A stretch of DNA of 35,841 nt from the NCBI GenBank assembly GCA_018336075.1, contig JAGXRB010000266.1:1-35841 (forward strand), read 5' to 3'. Of this stretch, positions 9,501 through 17,914 are shown one piece after another. The notes beneath the pieces were generated by a model, which was not told the origin of the DNA, did no database searches, and saw nothing but the letters and a program-made list of their open reading frames with translations. The translations under genes were made by a program, and so were the position numbers. The stretch is from Bacteroidota bacterium. GTDB taxonomy: Bacteria; Bacteroidota; Bacteroidia; Bacteroidales; F082. Within the stretch, counting starts at the first letter, position 1; every line of letters starts with the position of its first letter.

Positions 9501-10566
9501 CATCATATTCAACTGGAAATAACGTTGTTGAAAGAATACGAATTTTTCCTGATCTGGTAAGAATTTCGTTTTCCATTGCCTGACCAATCCATTGCAATTC
9601 TTCCTTTTTTAGCAATTTGAGGATACGGTTTTTTAGTTGTTCTTCAACGCCCGGAGTTGACTTTCTGCTTTCAGAACCCATGCTGAACATCACTTCCCAG
9701 ATGGGTTTTTCAAGAACTTCTTCACGTGGAACTCCTGTAATTGCTTCCATGCCTTTGTTCCAGAGAATTGTTTTTCCCGATTCATTCATCAGTACAATTC
9801 CATCTTCGCCCTGCTCTATAAAGCTCCTGAATCGGGCCTCATTTTCGGCCAAAGCCAACTCATATTCTTTTGTCTGGGTAATATTCCGAACCACTACAAT
9901 GTAGCGGTCTTCCTCCTTTTTTCTATTTAATTTTACTGATAATTCATACCACTGTGTATTTCCATCCATTTGCATGGAATACTTATATCCTGAAGCATCT
10001 CCTTTTGCATCTGCTTCGTTGAGTGCTTTTTCAACAATCGATTCAACATCAGCAGGGAGACACTCAACGGTAGTTTTTCCTAAAAACTCAGATGGTGGAA
10101 TTGCCAGCAAACTTTCTGTGGAAGTGTGATATTCAATTATTCGGCGATGCTTGTCGAGAACAAAAAGCAGATCGGGAATAGTATTTAAAACCTCATCATT
10201 ATCGAGGTCATATTTTGCTTCAAGTTTTTTGTCTTTCGTGGTTTTGTACTCCTGATACAAAAAACAACTTTTATTTTGGTGCTTGAACTCCTTTTTGATA
10301 AAGATAAAATTTAAAATACTTTCATCTGCACATTTTATTGAAAGCTTAAGCAATGTTTCATTTCCGTGCAAATCGAAGGCGTCATCTCTCAGTTCAGACA
10401 TGCTGACCACAAAGTCAGAAAAAGGTTTTTTTAATAACTCCTGTTTCGAAAAACCCAATACTGAGGTTGAAGCTTCATTTGCATAAACTACCTCATCATC
10501 CAAACCAATTAAAAAAATAACGTTTTCGAGTTGGTCAGGCAATATCAGAAATGGAAATTCACTCAT
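6547..10566 (-). CDS. Hybrid sensor histidine kinase with six PAS domains, GAF, coiled coil, HisKA, HATPase and REC
   Basis: A 1339-residue cytosolic multisensor kinase. PAS-like domains lie at about 10-105, 125-232, 243-370, 382-497, 512-625 and 636-745. Several end in the typical PAC signature, such as RDITEQK and IDITEKM. A GAF domain (about 765-918, with YEWCAEGI and ILEPQGIQSLITIP) closely resembles that of the neighbouring 811-residue kinase. A Gln/Glu-rich coiled coil (925-970) leads to HisKA with FLNNVSHEVRTPLNG (phospho-His 985). The ATPase shows NEIVGNSVKYT, KDTGIGIS and GSGLGLTIV. The C-terminal receiver has phospho-Asp 1273 and Lys 1323. No membrane segment or signal peptide is visible, so the signals are intracellular. 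A 163-base gap separates it from the next kinase. Confidence 0.92.
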   Translation of the reverse strand: MSEFPFLILPDQLENVIFLIGLDDEVVYANEASTSVLGFSKQELLKKPFSDFVVSMSELRDDAFDLHGNETLLKLSIKCADESILNFIFIKKEFKHQNKSCFLYQEYKTTKDKKLEAKYDLDNDEVLNTIPDLLFVLDKHRRIIEYHTSTESLLAIPPSEFLGKTTVECLPADVESIVEKALNEADAKGDASGYKYSMQMDGNTQWYELSVKLNRKKEEDRYIVVVRNITQTKEYELALAENEARFRSFIEQGEDGIVLMNESGKTILWNKGMEAITGVPREEVLEKPIWEVMFSMGSESRKSTPGVEEQLKNRILKLLKKEELQWIGQAMENEILTRSGKIRILSTTLFPVEYDDKYLLGGIHRDITEQKMAELALRENEEYIRTLYYDSPVPVLVLETITLKIFDLNNAAVKAFGYKSREELQSRHIFELIPEEPDYNLKNLINEKLSAMSEIYVSSFECHFKSTEGKIWDATAHTFKLSIKEKDLVQLTLIDTTAQKKAMKALFESEARYRAVAENANAGIGIFDLNEHIVYANETMASMLGYKKEEIIGHSMLEFTLHDNFIVFKEKTKERKKGLTDQYETILLHRNGEQRFFSVSASPLFSATKELIGTVGVMIDITEKMAAEKKLLETSEQIQAILASMPDMIFIMDKNGYYINSFINKLLYPNIEFQPKNGQHISDVFEKNEELRIQKAIIDALDKKETVVVTFNYEISDSVMHLEARISPMGADKVVSVVRDTTTLITLESELIYNNNLLRMLTQLATRFINLPVSQIRAEMNHALGEIGVFAGVDRVYIFDYDWEKETMSNTYEWCAEGIGAELENLQAIPNSLFTDWVEAHKQGEMTYVPSVKDLNPDDFLRIILEPQGIQSLITIPLMQENSCLGYVGFDAVKSERNFSDSELSLLRIFSELLTNLKIKQQAENMLYQNRQTLERQNEQLLNLNERLRQQNEEILQKNKELDIERERALASDRLKTAFLNNVSHEVRTPLNGIAGFAQFLSEENISAEDREEFITALNTSVTRLTDTINDIMDVSLLMSGNMNIYPEEIFPRDLLQEVYKKHVYEAKVKNLIFKIQDDQPSESKSVISDYGMIKKIINEIVGNSVKYTVKGQVVFGVKLMNQHFEIFVKDTGIGISKSAMPKIFEPFVQEDVSSTRTYEGSGLGLTIVKGLVDLLKGSIDVESDPENGTTFHVKIPDMRQKQIDNLPKEAKPDVERGIKKMSILIAEDEALNVLYVKRVFKNSDYQLYFAQNGQEAVDVVKQIPGISLVLMDIKMPVMDGLEATRIIKAFRPDLPVIAVTAYAANDDRHACMNAGCDEYVSKPFIADELIKLIEKYKT

Positions 10567-10693
10567 TTTGTTTGTTTTGTCTGTTGCTCTTTGAGATGGT
10601 ATTTATACCCGGGAGCTGTTTTCAACTATAAATAAAAGCCTGTTTAAGATGAAAGTCGTTGGTTGATTCCATCATCCCTCACCAAAAGCTTGG

Positions 10694-10724
10694 TAAAAAT
10701 AGGAAAATACACTAAGGAAATCAA
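10694..10724 (-). promoter_or_regulatory. Possible promoter of the six-PAS kinase
   Basis: On the minus strand TTG (10724-10722), a 20-base spacer and TATTTTTA (10701-10694), one base off TAnnTTTG. It would give a leader of about 120 bases before ATG 10566. The rest of the 226-base gap shows nothing else clear. Confidence 0.35.
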
Positions 10725-10792
10725 ATGAATTTTTTCAACTCCATTCAATGCTGCAATCTACAAAACAAAACCGTAGGATTTATCCTTATTAA

Positions 10793-12103
10793 CTATTCAA
10801 TCACAAGCTTTCCTGCAAGCTGAAGCAATGATGCTTCCAGTATTTTGGCATCAAGAAGAACGTTCAGAAGCCTTGCTTCTGCATACAGATAATTGCGCTG
10901 GGCTTCACGAAACTCAATGCCCGATAAGTCGCCAAGGTTGTAGCGCTCTTTAGCAATGTCAAGATTTTCTTTTGCAGAGAGCAAATTTTGTCTTTCCATG
11001 CTTATCAGTCTGAGCTTGCTGGAGAAACTTCCAAAGTTGGTATAAAGACTTGCATTAAGTTCATTTATCAAACTTTCAAGTCTTATGCGGCTGCTTTGGA
11101 TCTGTATCTGTAAATTCTGCTGTTCGCGGCGTGTGTTAAACCCATTGAAAAGATTCATACTCGCATTCAATCCATAGGTGATACCAGATGAGCGGTTTTG
11201 AATAAGGAAACCCGACTCACTCTGCTGGTTGATGAAATTATAACCAAAATTAAACCCTACTTCCGGAAGTTGTCGTCCCTTAATTTCACGCAATGCAAGT
11301 TGTGCCAGCTGCTCGTCTTTTCTACTTATTTCCAACATTGTGTTGCGTTCAAGCATTTGCTGCTGCAAGGTTTCCGCCAGCAGGGATGCGTCAACGGTGA
11401 TAGAATCTTCAACGGTGAAAAAGATTTGTGGATCGCGACCCATAAGCTGATTCAGGTTTATTCTTGTTCGTTCAATCTGGTCGATAAGGCTAATATACAT
11501 GGCGCTGTCAGCATTCATATCTACTTGCGCCTGCAGCAACTCAAGCCTTGATCCGGCACCGGTTTCGAGTTTGTGAAAGGAGAGCTGAAGACGTTCGTTA
11601 TCTACAATGAGGGTTTCTTCGAGCACTTTCTTTTGATGGTTGAGCTGGGCAAGGGTAAAATATGCCGCATGAATATCGCTTATTGTGTTTTCGACGGTAA
11701 GTAAAAGTTGCAGCTCACTTCTCTCTTCAAGTTGGCCAAGCTGATCATAACGTCTGAACATCCGCATTCCATCAAAGAGCATCCAGTTCAATTGAAGGCC
11801 GGCATTCAAAGCATCAGCTTTCGCCCCGCTTCTGTCGCTTGTTATACCGGAAAGGTATTCCTGATTAGAATTGGTAACACTATAGCTTTGACTTCCTGAT
11901 GCACTGAGCCTTGGTAAAAAGCCAGCATTGCCTATGGTGTTGTTATTTGCAGCAACTGCTGCGTCTTGCCTGACCAACCGAATGCCGTAATTGTTTTCAA
12001 GACCAATACTGATCGCATTTTGAAGATCGAGTTTTTCCTGTGAGTAAAGCGCAAAAGAACCAAACGCAATAAAAGCTATCAGATAGATTTTTAACCTTCT
12101 CAT
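10793..12103 (-). CDS. TolC-family outer-membrane efflux channel
   Basis: A 436-residue outer-membrane efflux protein, last gene of the RND operon. A signal peptide covers about 1-21 (hydrophobic core, ending ALYSQ). The mature protein begins LDLQNAISIGLENN, the usual opening helix of this family, and contains two similar halves of long amphipathic helices with strand regions (GLQLNWMLFDGM and GLNASMNLFNGFNTRREQ), as in the duplicated OEP fold. The length is normal for the family. Its ATG overlaps the stop of the pump gene by four bases (ATGA), so the two are translationally coupled. It is inferred to form the trans-envelope exit duct for the pump and adaptor encoded just upstream. Confidence 0.93.
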   Translation of the reverse strand: MRRLKIYLIAFIAFGSFALYSQEKLDLQNAISIGLENNYGIRLVRQDAAVAANNNTIGNAGFLPRLSASGSQSYSVTNSNQEYLSGITSDRSGAKADALNAGLQLNWMLFDGMRMFRRYDQLGQLEERSELQLLLTVENTISDIHAAYFTLAQLNHQKKVLEETLIVDNERLQLSFHKLETGAGSRLELLQAQVDMNADSAMYISLIDQIERTRINLNQLMGRDPQIFFTVEDSITVDASLLAETLQQQMLERNTMLEISRKDEQLAQLALREIKGRQLPEVGFNFGYNFINQQSESGFLIQNRSSGITYGLNASMNLFNGFNTRREQQNLQIQIQSSRIRLESLINELNASLYTNFGSFSSKLRLISMERQNLLSAKENLDIAKERYNLGDLSGIEFREAQRNYLYAEARLLNVLLDAKILEASLLQLAGKLVIE

Positions 12104-15100
12104 AACAGACCCTCCTTTACTTCATCCGTTTGCTCGCTTTCTTCAAATGCATTGGCATTTGAAACATCCTTTGTTTTTTCAGAAATATAACTGTACATAG
12201 CCGGTATTACATAAAGTGTAAGTAAAGTAGCAAAAGTAAGTCCTCCGATAATGGCGGTTCCCATCGAAACCCGGCTTTCAGAACCAGCGCCAAAAGCAAG
12301 TGCGATAGGCACTGCACCTAAAATTGTTGAGAGACTTGTCATCAAAATCGGCCTGAAACGTGCCACTGCTGCATCATGGATTGCTGCTGCTTTATTGAGC
12401 CCTGCAGCTTTGCGCTGATTGGCAAATTCAACAATAAGAATTCCGTTTTTTGACACCAGTCCGATAAGCATGATGATACCAATCTGACTGAAAATATTCA
12501 GGGTTTTACCAAAATACCAAAGTGTGAGCACGGCACCGGCAAGAGCCAGTGGAACGGTAAACATGATTATCAGCGGATCGCGAAAACTTTCGAACTGCGC
12601 TGAAAGCACTAAATAAATCAATATCAGTGCAAGCATAAAAGCAAAAAGCAAGCTCGAAGAACTTTCCTGGAAATCTTTTGAAGCACCCGCCAATGATGTT
12701 GTGTAAGTGTCGTCTAAAACGACGGATGCAATCCTGTCCATTTCTGCTATGCCATCACCTATGGTCTTTCCATTCACCGGATTCGCTGAAATGGTTGCAG
12801 AAACATAGCGGTTATAACGGTATAGAGCCGGTGGATTTGTTTGCTCTGTCACATTAACCAGATTGGTGAGCTGTACCATTTCGCCAACATTATTTTTGAC
12901 ATAAAGTGCGGTCAGATCAAAAGGTTGCTGCCTGTAGGCTCTTTCCATCTGCCCAATCACCTGATACTGTTTTCCGTTCATGATAAAATATCCAAACCTT
13001 TGTCCGCTGAGCGAGAGCTGCAGTGTTTGCGCAATATCCTGTGCTGAAACGCCCATGGAACGGGCTTTTTCACGATTTATCGTTACCTGAAGTTCAGGTT
13101 TGTTGAATTTCAGATCGAGGTCAGCAAACTGAAACATTTCACTTTTGTAAATTTCACCCATGAAACGTGGCAGGATTTCTTTCAACTTATCAAGGTTCTT
13201 TGCCTGAATCACATATTGCACAGGCAAACCACCGCGCTGACCTATTGACTGCTCCTGGGTTATAAAACTTCTGACCTGAGTAAGTTTTCCCAGTTCACGA
13301 CCCAAATGGTTAGCAATTTCCTGTTGTGACCGATTGCGTTTATCGGGTTCAACGAGTCTGATACGTGCAAAAGCTGAGTTCACAGAACTGGCAGCGCCAA
13401 ATCCGGGAGAAGTGATGGTAACTAGCGAGTAAATCTCAGGTACTTCACGCTGCACAACCTCAATAAGCTCCTGCACATAGGATTCCATAAATTCGAAAGT
13501 ACTGCCTTCAGGCGCGGTGCCAAAGGCCATCATACCCGAGCGGTCTTCGAGCGGAGCAAGCTCTGAAGGTATCATCCTGCCTAAACCAAGAATAAATGCC
13601 ACTGAAATAAGAATAATAATCAAAGCCCACCATTTTTTTTGCAAAAATGCAGCAAGACTTTCGGCATATACATTACCCAGCCAGGTAAAAAACGGCTCTG
13701 TTTTGTTGTAAAACCAATTTTGCTTTTCCCGCTTTTTCAAAATGCGGGTCGCTAGCATTGGAGTAAGTGTAAGCGCCACAAAAGAAGAAATTATCACCGA
13801 ACCGGCAAGCACCACGCCAAATTCACGAAATAACCTGCCTGTGATGCCCTCCAGAAATATGACAGGTAAAAATACCGTTGCAAGTGCTACTGTTGTTGCA
13901 ATGATAGCAAAGAAAATTTCAGCCGAACCCTGCATCCCTGCCTGCAATGGAGGCATGCCTTTTTCGATTTTTGCATAAATGTTTTCTATGACCACAATGG
14001 CATCATCCACCACAAGACCAATAGCCAGCACCAGACCCAGCATAGTCAACACATTGATCGAAAAACCTGCTGCATACATGATGAAAAATGAGCCAATCAA
14101 CGAAATAGGGATTACAACAACAGGTATTATTGTCGTTCTCCAATCCCGGAGAAAGAAGAAAATTACAAGCACCACAAGCACGAAAGCAAGGTATATGGTT
14201 TGCTCCACTTCAGAAATCGCATTGCGGATATAATCGGTATTATCGAAACCTATACCCAGTTCGATATCCTCAGGCAGATCTTTTTTAATTTTTTCGATGC
14301 GGCGATAAAACTCATCAGCAATTTCAACGTGGTTTGAACCCGGTTGCGGAACAATTGCGTTTCCGACCATCGGAATACCATCCCGGCGAAGAAGGGTGCG
14401 TTCGTTGAGCGGAGCCAGCTCTGCATAACCAATGTCCTTGAACCGAATGATGCTTCCTTCTGATTCCTTTATGATGAGATTGTTAAATTCTTCTGGTGTT
14501 TCAAGCCGGCTTTGAGTTCGAACGGTAAGTTCTACTGTGTTTCCTTCAATACGGCCTGAGGGCAGTTCAAGGTTTTCACGCATCAAAGCATTTCGCACAT
14601 CGAGCGGCACAAGGTTGTAGGCCGCAAGTCTGGCTGGATCAATCCAAAGCCGCATTGAGTATTGCTTGGAACCCCATATTGCTATAGAACTTACACCCGG
14701 AATGGTTTGAAGACTTTCTTTAAAAGTACGTTCAGCGATTTCGGTGAGCTCAAGCAATGATCGCTGCTCACTTTTTATGTTCAAAAAGATGATCGGGTTA
14801 GAATCGGCATCGGCTTTGGCTACAATAGGAGGATCAGCATCCGGAGGAAGATTCCAGAGCGACCGCGAAACCCTGTCGCGAACGTCATTGGCGGCAGTTT
14901 CAAGATCGATTGACAAATCAAATTCAACTGTGATGGTGCTGCGCCCGTCGCGGCTTACTGAAGTTAAAGTGCGGATACCGGCAATACCATTGATTGATTC
15001 TTCAAGTGGTTCGGTGATCTGTGTTTCTATAACATCGGCATTGGCACCCACATAATTGGTGGTTACGGTGATAATTGGCGGATCAACACTGGGATATTCC

Positions 15101-15204
15101 CGAACACCCAAAGTGACCAGGCCGATAATCCCAAAAAGGATGATCAAAATGGAGAGAACTGTTGCCAGAACCGGTCTTCTTATACTAATTGAAGATAAAC
15201 TCAT
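12100..15204 (-). CDS. RND efflux pump, inner-membrane subunit (AcrB/MexB type)
   Basis: A 1034-residue HAE1-type RND transporter with the usual duplicated layout of 12 membrane segments and two large periplasmic loops. TM1 is near residues 12-34. TM4 carries the proton-relay pair Asp400-Asp401 (GLVLAIGLVVDDAIVV), matching AcrB D407/D408, and the second half has IGLVSKNGILIVEF with the Lys equivalent of AcrB K940. The periplasmic PN/PC regions have LPPDADPP and PGVSSIAIWGSKQY. It is expected to be a proton-driven exporter of hydrophobic or amphipathic compounds; the substrates cannot be inferred. The gene starts 3 bases after the adaptor gene and overlaps tolC by 4. No TetR/AcrR-type repressor is adjacent. 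Confidence 0.95.
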   Translation of the reverse strand: MSLSSISIRRPVLATVLSILIILFGIIGLVTLGVREYPSVDPPIITVTTNYVGANADVIETQITEPLEESINGIAGIRTLTSVSRDGRSTITVEFDLSIDLETAANDVRDRVSRSLWNLPPDADPPIVAKADADSNPIIFLNIKSEQRSLLELTEIAERTFKESLQTIPGVSSIAIWGSKQYSMRLWIDPARLAAYNLVPLDVRNALMRENLELPSGRIEGNTVELTVRTQSRLETPEEFNNLIIKESEGSIIRFKDIGYAELAPLNERTLLRRDGIPMVGNAIVPQPGSNHVEIADEFYRRIEKIKKDLPEDIELGIGFDNTDYIRNAISEVEQTIYLAFVLVVLVIFFFLRDWRTTIIPVVVIPISLIGSFFIMYAAGFSINVLTMLGLVLAIGLVVDDAIVVIENIYAKIEKGMPPLQAGMQGSAEIFFAIIATTVALATVFLPVIFLEGITGRLFREFGVVLAGSVIISSFVALTLTPMLATRILKKREKQNWFYNKTEPFFTWLGNVYAESLAAFLQKKWWALIIILISVAFILGLGRMIPSELAPLEDRSGMMAFGTAPEGSTFEFMESYVQELIEVVQREVPEIYSLVTITSPGFGAASSVNSAFARIRLVEPDKRNRSQQEIANHLGRELGKLTQVRSFITQEQSIGQRGGLPVQYVIQAKNLDKLKEILPRFMGEIYKSEMFQFADLDLKFNKPELQVTINREKARSMGVSAQDIAQTLQLSLSGQRFGYFIMNGKQYQVIGQMERAYRQQPFDLTALYVKNNVGEMVQLTNLVNVTEQTNPPALYRYNRYVSATISANPVNGKTIGDGIAEMDRIASVVLDDTYTTSLAGASKDFQESSSSLLFAFMLALILIYLVLSAQFESFRDPLIIMFTVPLALAGAVLTLWYFGKTLNIFSQIGIIMLIGLVSKNGILIVEFANQRKAAGLNKAAAIHDAAVARFRPILMTSLSTILGAVPIALAFGAGSESRVSMGTAIIGGLTFATLLTLYVIPAMYSYISEKTKDVSNANAFEESEQTDEVKEGLL

Positions 15205-15207
15205 GGC

Positions 15208-16281
15208 TTATTGAATTTGTGTGAGTTCAACACACATGCCTGGTCTGAGCTGTAAAAGACCTGTTGTAAGCACTGTATCACCGGCAACCAACCCATTGAT
15301 TACCTGCACCATACTTTCAGTTCTCAAACCAGTTGTAATTTGAACTGGCTGTGCTTTTCCATTGCGGTAAACAAACACTTTGCTTGTACCCATTTCCGGA
15401 ATGATTGTTTCGGTCCTAACCTGCAAAGCTTCAACAAGCTTATCAATTGAAAGCTCAACTCTGGCAAAAGAACCCGGCACAACTTCTCCCTTTTTGTTGT
15501 CGAATAAGGCTCTGGCTGAAACAGAGCGGCTGCGCTGGTCAACCACAGGTTCGAATGCGTATATACTGGCTGAAAATATTTCTTCCTGATTCTCGACCGA
15601 AAATTTAATTGGTGTGCCCTTTCTGACATATGATGCAAAACGTTCGGGTACACTAAAATCAATTTTTACCGGCTGAGTGCTTGCCAGTCTTACAATTTTT
15701 GTTCCGGGGCTCACAAAGGCTCCTACGCTGAGGTGACGCAATCCAAGAACACCACTGAAAGGAGCGCGGATAATCGTTTTGTCAAGTTGCGCTTTCAGCA
15801 ATGCCGAATCTGCCTTAAGACCGTTGAGTTCAGTAAGAACCTGATCGTATTCCTGCTGACTTATTCCTTGCTTCTTAAAAAGCGCAAGCTGACGCTTTTC
15901 GCGGTCTTTGGCAAGATTTAGCTGGTAGCCATTTCGGCTTGCCTGCGCCTGAAGGTCGGCATTGTTAATGGTAACAAGCAAGTCGCCTGTATTCACATTT
16001 TTACCTTCCTCAAAATGGATTTCAACTATTCGACCTGATGCCTCTGCCGAAATATCAACGAGCTCGTTTGGAGAAACGGTACCAGCCGCAACAATTTTAT
16101 CATCCAAAGGCTGAAATTTAACAATCATGGCACGAACCGGAAGTATTGTACTTGCCCGTGATGAATTACCATCTAAAGCATTTGTCTTTTTACTAAAAAC
16201 CCCCTGCTTATTTAAAACCAGAAAAGCAATAACCATTAGTGCTAAAACCGCAATTAATATTTTTTTTAGGTGCTTATTCAT
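15208..16281 (-). CDS. RND efflux periplasmic adaptor (membrane fusion protein, AcrA type)
   Basis: A 357-residue membrane fusion protein and first gene of the efflux operon. Residues 8-25 form a single N-terminal hydrophobic anchor without a lipobox Cys. A lipoyl half-motif (ASGRIVEIHFEEGKNVNTGD) is followed by a short helical hairpin (about 110-165), the second lipoyl half with IIRAPFSGVLGL, then the beta-barrel and membrane-proximal domains (VPERFASYVRKGTPI; VPGSFARVEL). The hairpin is short, as in many Bacteroidota adaptors. It is inferred to bridge the RND pump and the TolC-like channel encoded downstream. The order adaptor, pump, channel with 3-base and -4-base spacing shows one transcript. 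Confidence 0.93.
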   Translation of the reverse strand: MNKHLKKILIAVLALMVIAFLVLNKQGVFSKKTNALDGNSSRASTILPVRAMIVKFQPLDDKIVAAGTVSPNELVDISAEASGRIVEIHFEEGKNVNTGDLLVTINNADLQAQASRNGYQLNLAKDREKRQLALFKKQGISQQEYDQVLTELNGLKADSALLKAQLDKTIIRAPFSGVLGLRHLSVGAFVSPGTKIVRLASTQPVKIDFSVPERFASYVRKGTPIKFSVENQEEIFSASIYAFEPVVDQRSRSVSARALFDNKKGEVVPGSFARVELSIDKLVEALQVRTETIIPEMGTSKVFVYRNGKAQPVQITTGLRTESMVQVINGLVAGDTVLTTGLLQLRPGMCVELTQIQ

Positions 16282-16347
16282 CTTATCATTTTTGAAAATG
16301 TCATTTTGTTAAACAAAAGCCAAAGGAGTTTTGTTCCAACAAGGGGT

Positions 16348-16355
16348 CAAAAATA
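16348..16355 (-). promoter_or_regulatory. Candidate -7 element upstream of the RND operon
   Basis: TATTTTTG on the minus strand fully matches TAnnTTTG, about 67 bases before the adaptor ATG at 16281. No TTG lies at the expected -33 distance, so the promoter is only tentative. The rest of the 231-base gap (16282-16512) holds nothing else that I can assign. Confidence 0.35.
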
Positions 16356-16512
16356 GACAGATATAGCTTTGATTGATGCTTATAAGGTGAAAAGTTGGTC
16401 TACAAATACCTAATTAGAAGCAGGATTTGACATTTACACACTTAAAATTGATATAAATCAATCTTTCACGCTTTTCTGGTTGCAAGCTGAAAGAATAAGC
16501 ATTGAGAATGTG

Positions 16513-17190
16513 TTACCACCCTATTCCTAATCTGAGACCTGTAACAATTCCAAAGCCGGTGAAATCGGTTTCAAAAATATTGTCGTCATAAATAGAATAA
16601 ATATAGTTTTCAGGTCTGTTGACAAGAGCGTACTTTATCCCGAAACCAAGATAGTAATCCATAGAAAAATGGGGTCTCTTAATGATATGAAATCCACCGG
16701 TGACACGCATATTGATTATGTGATAGTTTGCATTCCAGTAATCTGTATCGTAGCGGTAATAAGTCAAATTATTCTCCAGATACTCTTCCCATCTGTTTCC
16801 TTTAAATTTTCTTGAAATAAAACTGTAACCACCACCGGCACCCAAAAAAGCTCTTCCCGATTTTGCTGAGCGTGAAGGGTACCATCGGTAGAAAACATCC
16901 ATTCCCATACCGACAACTCCATGAGTGTTTGAATTCCAAAACCACGAATTACTCTCTTTATCGCGATAGTAAATTGTTGGCGCATAAGTAATCCAACGGT
17001 TTTTCTCCTTTAATAACCTGTCAATTTCAATTCTAAAGCCATTGTTGATTAAATATTGAGGCACCAGCATAATTCTGGTTGTTTGTTCTTGCTTGTTTTC
17101 TGAAATCTGTGCCTGCGTCTGATGAAAAATTCCACCAAAAAAAACAAATATGACTATGATGAGGGCTTTTGAAAAATTACTGTTTTGCAT
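16513..17190 (-). CDS. Predicted outer-membrane beta-barrel protein, paralog of the preceding gene
   Basis: 225 residues, no named family recognised. A signal peptide is clear (SKALIIVIFVFFGGIFHQTQAQ, cleavage near 27). The rest is rich in aromatic residues with alternating polar/hydrophobic strands (GMGMDVFYRWYP, AFLGAGGGYSFI, FSMDYYLGFGIKYAL) and ends VTGLRLGIGW, a typical C-terminal barrel strand with terminal aromatic. It aligns by eye with the gene just upstream: RIMLVPQYLINNGFRIEID against RMISFVPQYAFMNGLRLDYD, APTIYY against APTFYV, VVGMGMDVFYRWYP against IAGIGLHAYHRYHP. The 18-base spacing suggests co-transcription. Function unknown. Confidence 0.75.
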   Translation of the reverse strand: MQNSNFSKALIIVIFVFFGGIFHQTQAQISENKQEQTTRIMLVPQYLINNGFRIEIDRLLKEKNRWITYAPTIYYRDKESNSWFWNSNTHGVVGMGMDVFYRWYPSRSAKSGRAFLGAGGGYSFISRKFKGNRWEEYLENNLTYYRYDTDYWNANYHIINMRVTGGFHIIKRPHFSMDYYLGFGIKYALVNRPENYIYSIYDDNIFETDFTGFGIVTGLRLGIGW

Positions 17191-17208
17191 AAACTTAATT
17201 TTAACAAA

Positions 17209-17820
17209 TTAATTTAATGGAATTCCAATGCGAAGCCCCAGAATGAAAATGCTTCCTGAATAGCCAAAATCAACAATACTGTCATCAAACTTCCTTGCTT
17301 TGACAGCATCTGTTGTTTGAAAAGCGTGTCTAAGGCCAATTCCTGTGTAAACGTCAAAAACAATATCATTTACCACCGGGCTGAAAATACCAATAATTAC
17401 ATCCAGTCCTATACGATGAATATGTGTGTTTCTTAAGATAGTCTTACTCATTTCCCATTCTTCATGTTCAAGATGAAAGTACTGATATACTGGTCCAAAA
17501 GAAAGATAAACAGGCACTTCGCCAAAACCTTCGCCGGGATGGTAGCGGTGATAAGCATGCAACCCTATTCCTGCGATTTCTTCAAAATTGCCAATATCCA
17601 TGCTTTCTTTGCCAACATAAAAAGTGGGCGCAAGTTGAATCCAGTTGTTTTTTGTCAGCTGAAAATCATAATCAAGCCTGAGACCATTCATAAAAGCATA
17701 TTGCGGAACAAAACTGATCATTCTGGTTGGAAATTTATTCCCTGATATTGTTTCCGGCTCTTGTGCTGCAACAAATAAGCTTATTTGAAAAAACAGCAGA
17801 ATTGTAAATAAACGCTTCAT
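17209..17820 (-). CDS. Predicted outer-membrane beta-barrel protein, first of a tandem paralog pair
   Basis: 203 residues with a signal peptide (MKRLFTILLFFQISLFVAAQ). The mature part has repeated amphipathic strands, such as IQLAPTFYVG, VYLSFGPVYQYFHL, IVFDVYTGIGLRHAF and a final SIFILGLRIGIPLN. It shares its opening (VPQYAFMNGLRLDYD) and middle motifs with the following gene, so the two arose by duplication and have since diverged strongly. No named family is recognised; DUF3575-like outer-membrane proteins are a loose comparison. It lies 94 bases after the LVIVD lipoprotein gene, with a short hairpin in between. A role in the cell envelope with the neighbouring surface proteins is inference. 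Confidence 0.72.
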   Translation of the reverse strand: MKRLFTILLFFQISLFVAAQEPETISGNKFPTRMISFVPQYAFMNGLRLDYDFQLTKNNWIQLAPTFYVGKESMDIGNFEEIAGIGLHAYHRYHPGEGFGEVPVYLSFGPVYQYFHLEHEEWEMSKTILRNTHIHRIGLDVIIGIFSPVVNDIVFDVYTGIGLRHAFQTTDAVKARKFDDSIVDFGYSGSIFILGLRIGIPLN

Positions 17821-17881
17821 TTATAGTGGGTGTTACAAGGTTTATTATTGCTTTTTAAGATGCTATTTGTTAATGAATCTA

Positions 17882-17903
17882 TTCATCAGTTCCTGATGAA
17901 CTG
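17882..17903 (-). other. Intercistronic hairpin between the LVIVD lipoprotein and barrel genes
   Basis: TTCATCAG (17882-17889) and CTGATGAA (17893-17900) form a perfect 8-bp stem with a 3-base loop. An alternative 6-bp stem pairs 17887-17892 with 17898-17903. There is no following U-run on either strand, so it is not a simple terminator. It may be an RNA-processing or stability element. Confidence 0.45.
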
Positions 17904-17914
17904 TAGTCAGGCTT

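Noticed and set aside
10771-10782. AGGAT/ATCCT hairpin after the TolC-like gene as a terminator
   Set aside because: Only 5 bp with a 2-base loop and a mixed GT tail; too weak to call.
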